A DNA stretch of 64,000 nucleotides from Ooceraea biroi (Eukaryota > Arthropoda > Insecta > Hymenoptera > Formicidae): positions 868,001 through 932,000 of the forward strand of contig NC_039517.1 in assembly GCF_003672135.1 (NCBI RefSeq), in the 5' to 3' direction. Each line of letters begins with the position of its first letter. The stretch's first letter is position 1. Positions 34,276-44,301 of this stretch are shown here, piece after piece. Under the pieces are notes generated by a model. The model was given only the letters and a program-made list of their open reading frames with translations, searched no databases and was not told the origin of the DNA. The translations under genes and the position numbers were made by a program.

Positions 34276-35189
34276 CACAGGTCTGCAAAATTTCAAAAAC
34301 TTTATGCGTTTTGGAATTGAAAGGCTATTTCCTACGTAATTTTGTTCGCTGAATACGAATCCGACCTTAGAATTTCTCTATCACGTCAGGTTTTCGAGAT
34401 AATTAGGTTTAAATAGCCAAAAAATGCCGATTTTGACTATATTCAACCGATTATTGCTAACAAAGTAATTTTATTTCAAGAAATTCGCAAACGGCATCTT
34501 AATGTACAACTCTTCCCCTTCAAAATCATATAAGATTTTTTATTTTACGATTACTTTTAACAGAGATATGTAAATTTAAAAAATATAACTTTAAGTACAA
34601 TTTTCTTGGACATTTTACTGTCATTTTCTTTTAACTGAGGGACATACTGAAATTCTTATTATCCGCAAATTCAACGTAAAAACATTGGAAGTTTGATTTA
34701 AAAAATTACAGTAAAATTTCCTAGAAAATTTTCACCATGTGAACAATGATGTTTAGTTGGTATATGTATATAGTATTATAAAAATAGCTTCTAAAGAATC
34801 CTATCTTTGTGCTTTCATTTTTTTCTCACTGTGTACTATAAAGTACTATATTTTCTTTCATTTTATTGGTTTTAATTTTTCATAATAATATATGCTACAG
34901 AAATAGACTGTCACATATAATGTCTATAATGTGCTTTGAGTCTTATAGACTTCAATATCAATAAACTTCAGTATCTTAAAATAAAAAATCTTATATGTTT
35001 TTAAAGGGGAAGAATTGTACATTAATCGGTTGAATATAGTCAAAATCGGCATTTTTTGGCTATTTAAACCTAATTATCTCGAAAACCTGACGTGATAGAG
35101 AAATTGTAAGGCCGGATTCGTATTCAGCGGACAAAATTACATAAGAAATGACCTTTGTAATCCAAAATGCAAAATCATGCAGACCTGTG
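34276..35189. mobile_element. Second TTA-flanked inverted-repeat element
   Basis: The ends read CACAGGTCTGC and GCAGACCTGTG, flanked by TTA (34273-34275 and 35190-35192). The arms pair over more than 200 bp (34276-34540 with 34978-35189), including the GCCAAAAAATGCCGATTTTG block. The centre has no open frame. It is a non-autonomous DNA element with a 3 bp target duplication; the superfamily is not assigned. Confidence 0.75.
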
Positions 35190-35352
35190 TTATCTTTCTC
35201 GGGGATGTGTCGTACATGCGAAATTATAGAGATATTTTATACTTTCTAGTCATGTGGAAAAGAAAAATTTGCCGATATCTGGCATACGGTCCTGCTAGTT
35301 TGGGAACCCATGCTTACGGCATATGGAGGGGATACGCAAGCAACCATAGATT

Positions 35353-35405
35353 TGTTCTTTTTCTGCACTTCTGAACTAACAATAAGTGCAATAAGTTAGA
35401 GTGAA
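35353..35405. repeat. Direct repeat left of the truncated FBXO21 copy
   Basis: TCTTTTTCTGCACTTCTGAA, then AATAAGTGCAATAAGTTAGAGT; the same sequence recurs at 38699-38755 in the same orientation. The two copies enclose the entire minus-strand FBXO21-like gene. Confidence 0.75.
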
Positions 35406-35677
35406 ACTAATATATTTTCTTTATATTACGTTTTTAAATTAAAAATTCAATATAACAGAAGGGTGACAGAAGGGGAAGCAATAATTTCTCCATATTATAA
35501 ACTAATATAAAATCGTATTTTGCAATAGTCAAAATGTATTTATTAGTCAAAGTATAAAATACATTTCTCAATTACTTATATTATTATTTTATAAAATATA
35601 GTTTAATTTCTCTTTGGTAGAAAGACAAGGTAATATTTGCGTACATTCTAGATTTTAAATATACAATAATAAAAAAG

Positions 35678-38278
35678 TTACAATTGGTTAGTCAAATATA
35701 ATAAATCATCTGGATAGAGCCTCTTCACTGTCTCGTTTGGTATATAATGAGTGCCATTGAAAGCTGAGAAATATCTGCCGAGTACATCGTTCTTGAGAGG
35801 TTGTGGCGTCTTTACCTTCTCCAGATGTACTGAAATAAAAAATATACGCACATGTTATTATATACATAATTGTTATTATATACAGAGTAATACAATTTAC
35901 TTAATGCAGTTTATTCATACTTCCGGAAATGGAAAATATTCTGTTGTCCTCGCAAAGTACTATGTAAGCTCGTATTTGGCCGGCGTATTGGACTCTCGGA
36001 TTATAATCTCTCATTAGCCATCCGATTATCACGCCAGTAACGTCTGGAGAAAATTTCACGATCATACCCACTGCATATTTCATACTAGCCTTCCTCTTTA
36101 TTGGTTTAAGCGGGTATGTTTCTTCTTCATGTGATGACTAGAAAGTATAAAATAATTATATAAACTGTTCAAACTGTACATAATTAATATGTACAGTATG
36201 TAGCGACAAAAGTTACTCACCTTTTCAAATACCTGATGCTCAGCAGGACAATTTATAAAGTTCTGCGATACGGTTTTTAGATAATGATGCTTCACGTATG
36301 GCAGAAGCTCTTTACCATAATAAATATGCGTGAGATCAATCCTCAGTTCACTAAAAATTAAAACATTTTGTATATTAATTGTGCAATAAGTATTTTATCT
36401 CCTTAAAATATGCGTTATAATATTATCACTTAATTATTTATTAGAAACTTTTAGACATATTCATTATTGATTGAATCTCACCTCTGTGACTGCTCATGTA
36501 GGCTTTTTATTTCATTCATAAGTAAATAATATTTCAAGTGATGTGTCGTTTCATTTGTGAAACACTGGACCAATAAATTGAGTTTTTCTTCATCCACAGT
36601 TAAATGCATAGAATGAGTGCAAGGGCCAAGAAGGTCGGTCCCATTTGGCGTATGGTGATAACTATTTATATGAGTTTGCAAAAACTCTGCGGAAGAGATA
36701 CTGTAGTTCTCTTCACTCATTTCTATCACAAACTGCCGCAATGCTTTTCTGCATGCTACACTTGCTTCGAACAATTCTTTGTAGTCTAGAAAACCTTTGT
36801 GCTCCTCTTCTGCACACAATTTTTTCAAAGAAGCAAATCTGGAACAAACATGTAAGAAAAGAATAAGTACAATTAGTATAATGGTTTATACTAGTATTAT
36901 AATAGAATTTACTATAAAAATGAATAATCCCGGCTATAATTTTTTTACCATCATTTATAGTCAATTTTATCATCGATTTTATTATCAGCATAATGTACAC
37001 GCGTATGTGTAATTTAAATTATGCCCTGCATGTACGATACCAATTTTTAACGGTGAATAAATATGTCATGTTTATGCTGCTTTATTCCTCTTACAAAGTC
37101 TACGTTATTGCAATATAGCTTAGAATCGCATTTCTTCGCGAGTATGTGTCTGTATAATCAAACATGGTGGACCATGTGACCATGTGTCCATATGGACCAT
37201 CGACATATAGAATGGACCATTGATCGCAGTGGTGGGGGTAGTGATCGGGTGTGAAAAAGAGAGGTAGACAACTGGAGAGTCTTCCGTCTCTTTCTACTGT
37301 ATACCGCGGTAGCCAATCAGGCTTTACTAGAGAGAGACGGAAGGCTCTCCAGTTGTCTGCCTCTTATTCCACACCCGGTCACTACCCCCATCACTGCGAC
37401 CAGTGGTCCATTTTGCATGTCGATGGTCCATAGGACACTTTGGTCCACCATGTTTGATTTTGCAGACACTTGCTCGCGAAGAAATGCGATTCTAAGCTAT
37501 ATTGCAACAACGTGGACTTTGTAAGAGGAATAAAGCAGCATAAACATGACATATTTATTCACCATTAAAAATTGGTATCGTACATGCAGGGCATAATTTA
37601 CTATGCATTCATAAAGTACACGCATGCACAACTCCGATAGCAGAGAGAGTTCAAAAAGAATTCACTTGTATGTCACCAATTCTGAGTTCATTTTCAGATG
37701 CAAAAAGAATTTCTTTTACGCTCTATAACATTTTTTCTATTCTTTTTGCAGTAAAAACGAAAAGTTGCTAAAAACCGGCTTGCTAATACATGGAATAAAA
37801 TAATAATGTTATTACAGAAAACTATGTATGTATATTTATACAGGTTTATAGAATTTATATACTTTATTTTGTATATATTGTGAAAAAAGACACATAACAC
37901 GACAAATGAATTCTTTTTCAACTCCCTCTGCTATCTGGGAATTTATGTATCTACCTTCAACACTTACAATCATGCACAACGACTACGGAACTATTTTAAA
38001 TGAAAAGTAAAGAGAATATAGAAGAGAAGAAGAAAAGGAAAATAAGAAAATATAATATAAAAAAAATAATACCTCTCATTCAACATCCGTCGCCAAAATC
38101 TATTGGTCCTTAACATCTGATGAAAGTGTGTGCAGGTGGATGAAACGTTTTGGACATCTTGGCGATAACTATCGTTACATTTCAGTATTATCTGAATCAC
38201 TTCTTCCGGAAGATTGTATAACGTAGCCATTATAAAATGATCCAAAACGAAATGTATCGCAGTATAAACCACTGCCAT
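35678..38278 (-). CDS. FBXO21-like F-box protein lacking the transglutaminase-like (SirB1) region
   Basis: I read complement(join(35678..35829,35921..36137,36221..36350,36482..36838,38073..38278)), 353 aa, or 337 aa from the second ATG at 38230. All introns are GT-AG and every junction keeps frame. Exon 1 holds the F-box (YNLPEEVIQIILKCN and FWRRMLNE). Exons 4 and 5 hold the YccV-like hemimethylated-DNA-binding domain (MKYAVGMIVKFSPDVTGVII; FNGTHYIPNETV). Compared with the full-length copy at 40476-44301, about 280 residues are gone, from the middle of its exon 3 through exon 6. The replacing intron (36138-36220) is only 83 bp, so the missing exons cannot be hidden in it. The truncated exon ends GAAAAG|GTGAGT, a new donor made at the deletion edge. 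The open frame suggests a functional short F-box adaptor, though a young pseudogene is possible. Confidence 0.8.
37017..37602. repeat. Large palindrome in intron 1 of the truncated FBXO21 copy
   Basis: The arms pair over about 270 bp each around a centre near 37300. The outer arms (ATGCCCTGCATGTACGATAC at 37021 and its complement near 37595) carry ordinary intron sequence. The inner arms have a repeated GGACCAT motif and a GAGAGGCAGACAACTGGAGAG-like stretch. One outer-arm segment, GCTGCTTTATTCCTCTTACA, also occurs once in intron 1 of the full-length FBXO21 copy (about 40849). Confidence 0.85.
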
Positions 38279-38698
38279 TCAGATCGCAGTCAAAGTCGAA
38301 ATGAGCCTGAGCCTACTGAGCCTCAGATGCAGTTTTGAGACTTATAGTGTGTTATGGAAGGGAAACATCCAATGGGGGGAGCAACCAATCGTAGAAGTGC
38401 GAGGGTGTTTTGAAAATCAGAGAGAGATGGCCGTGCAAAGTTAGAGAGGGATAGCACCACTGGTGCGTATCAAAGTTATTTTCACTTAGTACACTGATAA
38501 TAAAATCGATGATAAAATTGACTATAGATGATGATAAAAGAATTATAGTCGGGATATTCATTTTTATAGTAAATTCTATTATAATACTAGTAATATAAAC
38601 CATTATACTATTAGCACTATTCTATACTACTATAATTTATAGTGTGCTAAGGCGCCTATAGAATTATAGTATCTTCCACTATATTTTTTTATCAGTGT

Positions 38699-38755
38699 AG
38701 ATTCTTTTTCTCTGCACTTCTGAACTAATGCAATAAGTTAGAGTAAATTTAAGAG
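38699..38755. repeat. Direct repeat right of the truncated FBXO21 copy
   Basis: Partner of 35353-35405: TCTGCACTTCTGAACTAA followed by TGCAATAAGTTAGAGTAAA. This copy lacks the few extra bases (CAATAAG) present in the left copy. Confidence 0.75.
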
Positions 38756-39239
38756 TAAAATTTATATATTCTGTATACGTAGTTATGTATGCACCTAAAC
38801 TTTTCATTGATTATGTTATTGATTGATTTTGATAACACTACATGCAGACATTTTTTTTGTACAAAGTCTAATGATTCCGTTCTGTTTACAACCATTTACA
38901 ACTTCCAATATAGCAGCGTCTTGGCCCACCGCCATGTCTGTTTACAACTTCCAATATGTCTGCACAGAACAGATCGAATTTTTATCTGAGGAGCACACTT
39001 CGTTATCTTATGTAAGGTCTGCGCCTTTTTAGAGAACAGTCCGGCTCTGGTTGTAACTTCTAGGAAGATCTAGGACGAACTTATTTCTAGATTTTATTCT
39101 TCTTTCTTTTTTATGTACTAAATGCAAATGAGTTTTATGCTAGACGTGGTTACCATGCAGGGAATTTCGATTCTATAAAGCTTTCAAGTCGCTTACAGCG
39201 CCACGTATAAAGAAAAAGATAAAGAAAAAAAGTGCTGTA

Positions 39240-39405
39240 GCGTGTTACGTCCCATTCGACTTTGTGCACTTGAGTGACAAACTCATACAACGCAAGATAT
39301 AGAAATTTTATACAAGGATTATAAAATTTATTTACTCTGTTTTTTTTTAGATTTTTTACAATGACTAAGATTACGGATCTTCTCGTAGACGCAATTGCAG
39401 TTGCA
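39240..39405 (+). pseudogene. 5' fragment of a third FBXO21-like copy
   Basis: The stretch CACTTGAGTGACAAACTCAT to ATGACTAAGATTACGGATCT parallels the 5' UTR and start of the full-length gene (CTTGAGCGACAAACCGATTC at about 40364, then ATGATTACGATAACGGACCT at 40476). After roughly a dozen codons (MTKITDLLVD) the similarity ends, with no F-box following. It is a truncated duplicate of the promoter and start. Confidence 0.6.
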
Positions 39406-39500
39406 GCCGCGAGCCGCTAGTGTGGTAAGGCTTGCTCTTTTTGCACCCTTTACCATTGCACAGGCGAACATTCGAATCCCGCCGATGGCAGGTTTCGTTT
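39403..39500 (+). mobile_element. Possible tRNA-derived SINE fragment
   Basis: A degenerate A-box-like stretch (GAGCCGCTAGTGTGGTAAGG) is followed about 50 bp later by a B-box-like CATTCGAATCCCGCC and then a T-run (about 39499). The cloverleaf stems do not pair well, so it is not a tRNA gene. Its position at the break of the third FBXO21 fragment fits an insertion. Confidence 0.3.
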
Positions 39501-39564
39501 TTTTTGTTACAATTAATCTAGAAGATATAATACATCGACATCGTTGACATGCTCCGTCCAGTAC

Positions 39565-39833
39565 TGTTGGAGGGTGGACGCTTATTAACTTGCATTCTCG
39601 TTATACACTTTTAGATATATTTGAATACAAACTTGCAAATTAAATACAAAATATATGTGCGCTTGTATAACACGCGACTCGCTAAAAGGGCTGGTAAGGC
39701 GCTATGTGTATAAAAGAAAAGTAGTGCCAACGCTCAATGTATCCTTGCGCCTGATACTCAACGATCGCTTTCTTATAACGATCGCTACCCTGCTTTATCA
39801 ATAAACTATATAGATACATGGGCAATACTCTCA
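39565..39833 (+). mobile_element. Solo LTR of a retrotransposon
   Basis: Begins TGTTGG, ends CTCA, and is flanked by a perfect 5 bp target duplication AGTAC (39560-39564 and 39834-39838). It has a TATA-like GTGTATAAAAG at about 39707 and an AATAAA at 39800, in the order expected for an LTR. At 269 bp, with no internal retroelement sequence beside it, this is the usual product of recombination between two LTRs. The TGTTGG start and 5 bp duplication suit BEL/Pao or Gypsy elements. Confidence 0.75.
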
Positions 39834-40007
39834 AGTACTATATGTCGATGATATATAATAAATACTTTTTTTACTTACTATACATTTTTTTGTTATTCTG
39901 TGTTTTTTTGTTATATTCCGCTTTTCTGTGTACAATTAAAGAAATTTCAGGCTGTTTGAATGTAAAACAAAATAAAAAAACAAAAAACACAGTTTTACAG
40001 TCATCTG

Positions 40008-40152
40008 GGGGTCTATTACGTATCTCTAACGTGAGTGAACATGCGAAAAGTAAACAAATTTACTAGAATATTTATAATTTGATTGGTCAACACCTAGTGA
40101 ATTTGCTCACTTTTCGCATTTTCACTCACGTAGAGATACGTAATAGACTCCC
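40008..40152. mobile_element. Small foldback element
   Basis: Inverted arms of about 45 bp (GTCTATTACGTATCTCTAAC and its near-complement at 40120-40152) enclose about 50 bp. Total size is about 145 bp, with no coding capacity. The target duplication is unclear. It lies upstream of the full-length FBXO21 gene. Confidence 0.65.
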
Positions 40153-40475
40153 TGATTATATTTTCCACAAAGTATAAATGTTATGTTGCTTCACGGACTT
40201 TATACGTCCCTGAACAGTTAGCCAATCACTGCAGTAATGCCAAATTCTGGGTACAGTAGCATGGAGGGGATAATAGTGCAGATGATTCTCGTAAAGCACA
40301 CAAGCTCTGCTCATTTTATCCCGAGCACTCACTCTGCTAAGTAGTGTTTCATCCGATTTCAAATACTTGAGCGACAAACCGATTCAATTAGTTCTACAAC
40401 GAAAAATATAGAAAGTTTGTACAAGTATCATATAATATATTCATTTATATTGCTTTTCATATATTGTTTTCCATA

Positions 40476-43400
40476 ATGATTACGATAACGGACCTACCCG
40501 AAGAAATGGTACAGACAATTCTGAACTGTAACATTATCAGTTTCCAAGATATTGTAAATTTCTTCTCCACGTGCAAGCATTTCTATCAAATGATCAACGG
40601 CGAAAATATATTCTGGCGACGGAAATTTTATAAAAGGTATTATCTATTTTTTTGTATTATATTTTCTTATTTTTCTTTTCTTCTTTTCTTCTATTTTCTC
40701 TTTTCTTCTCATTTAAAATAGTTCCGCCGTTGTGATTGATTGTAAGTATTGATGATACATAAATTACACATGCGCGTGTACTTCACGACTGTATAGTAAA
40801 TTATATTATGCATTTATGACACTAATTTTTAATAAATATGTTTTTTTGCTGCTTTATTCCTCTTACAAAGTCCACGTTATTCAAACAGCTTAGAATCGAA
40901 TTTCTTTGCGACCACGTGTCTATATACTATGTAGTACTGTGCCTATTGTAAGCGACCGATCAGTGTTTCTCATCCTAGACATAAGGGATAGCTCAGTGGA
41001 CTATACGCATGCGCGTATACTTTATGACTATCTATTATACAATACGTTTCACTTGTTGCTGCTCAAAAACGTTTTAGAGTTTTATTTTGCACGTTATTGG
41101 CAAAATTAAGTATACCCTGTTCTTACATTATTATTCCAGTTGGCCTGATTTGAAAAACATTTGTGAAGAAGAGGAGCACAAAGAGTATCTAGACTTTAAG
41201 GAATTAGTAAGAGCACGATTAAACTGCAGAAAAGAATTGCGCCCTTTTTTGACGAAACTGAGCGAAAAGCATTATTATTGCTTTTATGAATCTTTGTTGA
41301 GTGAAGATATTACTTGGCGCATGTGGTTGGACGAGTATCGTTATCGGCGCTACTCGAAAAAAGTATTTGTCGAGGAGAAAGAGCTTGATGCATTAATGCA
41401 TTCTAATAAAGTGATACATCACTTGTATTATTATTTACTTATGGATGAGTTAAGAAGTTTATATAAACGATCACAGAGGTGAGATTCAATCAATAATGAA
41501 TATTTTTAAAAGTTTCTACGGATAATTAAGTGGTAATACTATAACGTATATGTTAAAGAGATAAAATACTTATTGCACAATTAATATACAAAATGTTTTA
41601 ATTTTTAGTAAACATAGGACTGATCTCACATATATTTATTATGGTAAAGAGCTTCTGCCACATGTGAGGCATTATTATCTAAAACCCATGTGGCATGAAT
41701 TTATGAATCGTCCTATTAAGCAGCAGATACTGGAAGAGGCGGCAACTCTTGTTGCACAATGGTTCCAACCGGAGCAACATATGTGTTACTCGTATGTTAC
41801 AACGGAGCTGGAGAATATTGCACAACAAGTGATGGAGCGTCTTGAAGTTGTGAATCCTCAGCATCAAATATTCTCGGTGTCTCGTGAACAGATCTCGTCT
41901 TGGACATCTAATAATATTGATAAAGATCAATGGAACAACAGTGATGCAAGACAGATTTTAAATATTCTTTCCGAGATATTATTCGAGAAACAAATGTTCC
42001 AAGGAATTAAAACTTTTGGGAATACAGATTTCCTTCGAAACTACTTATGTATAAATTACGTAAGTTATAACTTATAATACATTAGAATCAGATTATGTAT
42101 AGCTTCATATTATTTTTTAAACGCTAATATCTTTGTTTCTTAAATTGCGACAGGTTTTAAAAGAAAAGTGTGGTTATATTGTTCTACTGGCAATCGTATT
42201 CCAGGCTGTTGCCAGAAGACTTGGGGTATGCTGTAATCTGTTGTCTTTTCCTGTACTTGAAGTTTCGACGGAAGATTATTGGTTATTGCAGTGGAAGCCA
42301 AAATGGTTAAACTAATTTTTATTTGGATTAATTACATCTTTCTTAAATTTTCATTTTTTTCGAACTTATATATATTTTTCCATTTTATTTTATTGCAGTA
42401 ATGTAACAAATCCTGATGATGAGGTTTTGTATATCGATGTCTTACACGGTGGAATCATTTTAAATAAAAATAACTGGTCCAGAATTTGTGAGGTTGCACA
42501 ATGTTCCATAAGTTCTGATGGATATTGCAGAATAAATTCCTTAGAGGTAATTATGTATAAAATATTATGATATTAAATGAAACATATCTATTAAATGAAA
42601 CAAGAATTCATAAAATTAACGATTCAAATATAAGTAGTCACAAACACATGCAATTTGGTATAGATTTATTAAATCTCTGATACATTAAATTCGTTCATAA
42701 TTCAGAAAAACAATGTTTTGTTTTCAATAATTTTAGTTTTATTTATGAATATGATATTCGTTTTAGCTGACAGCATATTTGAGTTACTGTTTTACTGCAA
42801 CAGGCGATTTTGTTGACGATTCTATTTGTCATCACATAAACATAAACTGGGAGAATGAAGTTTGTTGGTTTTCGGAGCTTCTAGATCTCTTAAAACAAAA
42901 AGGAATATATATGCCGATGGTAAATTCTGATATGTGGAGATTAAATTATCACATGCTTGTTACTTTTTGTAATTTGCTAAAAGTACGTCAATAAATTTAT
43001 AACTAAAGAAAAGAAAGGAAAATAAAATTTCTGTAGTTTTCTCGTTTTTCTTTTGCGTAAGATTAATTCATGTTTATTGATTAATATATTTTTACATGAT
43101 GAAAATGTCTCCATATAATAATAAACACTTTATTTAGTCTTTTACATAAATCTTTTCATTACAAGTATTGATATGTTTTGAAGTAAGCATATTATCACAT
43201 ATTTGTCAAGATATTTATAAAATATCTGATGGAAGAAAAGTTTTCTAAACAAATTTCGTGTTTTTACATATGTGCAGACCGAATCCATTATTATACGCAA
43301 TCCAAGCAGATGCATCGATTTTGCACGAGATATAGTAACAACCAGGAGCAGATCTAGGGTATGTGTGTGTGCGGGCTCGTGCGTGCGCGCGCGCGCGTAT

Positions 43401-44301
43401 GTGTGATCTGTAAAGATTCTACACCATGTGCACATAAAGAAACATAAGCAGAATATTCTGCGAATAATTATGTTATTTTAGTTAGTTTACGTCACGATGA
43501 CATTCTGAAAAAGATGATCTCCTTATATAATATAATACAAGAGGAAAAGGACGCATAAATGTATAAAAATGTAGAAATGTAGATTCTAATCTTGATCGTG
43601 CATTAAATTTGAGCAGCTCGCGAGCGTTACTGACGATGGAAACCGCTATTATTATATACTTATGTAGACACCACAAGTCGTTTACTCCAATTTACCTCCT
43701 TTCAAAAGATCATCTCTTTTGGAAATGTGTTTGAAGTTACAACAGAAACAGATTACTACAAATTACCAGAAAGATATAATTATTTCGTATCATTACTTTC
43801 CACTTTCTAGTCATATGAAGAACAATTCGCGCCCGAACCGAAAAAGAGGACACCAGAAATGAGATTCGCGGTTGGTATGATTGTGAAAAATGTCGAGTTG
43901 GATCTGACAGGCGTGATAATCGGATGGCTGGACACAAAACCTTGGGAAATGTATCCCGATTCGCCAGACGGATGTTATTACATAGTCCTTTGCGAAGACT
44001 TGCCACCTGAATTTCAAGGTATAAACACACACTGTATTATATAAATTGTATTATTCCGAGTTATGTATATTTACTATATATAGTAATATAGTAATATGCA
44101 TGTATATTTTTTATTTCAGTGAGTTTGGAGACGGTAGATAAGCCGGAACCTATCAATAACGATGAAATTGGCAAATACTTTTCCAATTTCAATGGTAGTT
44201 TTTATACGCCAAATGAAGTGCTGGCAAAAGAGTATGCAGAAGACGTGGTATACTTAACTACTCATCTGTTACGACAACTTACCCTTAATATCAACCCTTA
44301 A
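40476..44301 (+). CDS. FBXO21: F-box only protein 21, full length
   Basis: This is a substrate-recognition subunit of an SCF (SKP1-CUL1-F-box) ubiquitin ligase. I read join(40476..40636,41140..41478,41609..42059,42154..42305,42399..42546,42767..42982,43811..44018,44120..44301), 618 aa, close to the usual length of the family. All introns are GT-AG and all phases agree. The F-box is at residues about 4-50 (ITDLPEEMVQTILNCN). The SirB1/transglutaminase-like region spans about residues 170-490 (KCGYIVLLAIVFQAVARRLG; DDEVLYIDVLHGGIIL). The C-terminal YccV-like domain is at about 508-600 (MRFAVGMIVKNVELDLTGVI; YFSNFNGSFYTPNEV). Start: the ATG at 40476 places the F-box at the very N-terminus, as in the sister gene. 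It is head-to-head with the truncated copy, about 2.2 kb away. Introns 1 and 6 are the longest, at about 0.5 and 0.8 kb. Confidence 0.93.
43362..43404. repeat. TG/GC-rich microsatellite in FBXO21 intron 6
   Basis: Alternating purine-pyrimidine tract (TGTGTGTG, then GCGCGCGCGCG), a possible Z-DNA former. Confidence 0.8.

Noticed and set aside
39403..39500. tRNA gene
   Set aside because: Box A- and B-like motifs are present, but the T and acceptor stems do not pair; kept only as a possible SINE fragment.
40156..40377. 73 aa minus-strand frame upstream of FBXO21
   Set aside because: It overlaps the 5' region shared with the third FBXO21 fragment and has no recognisable motif.
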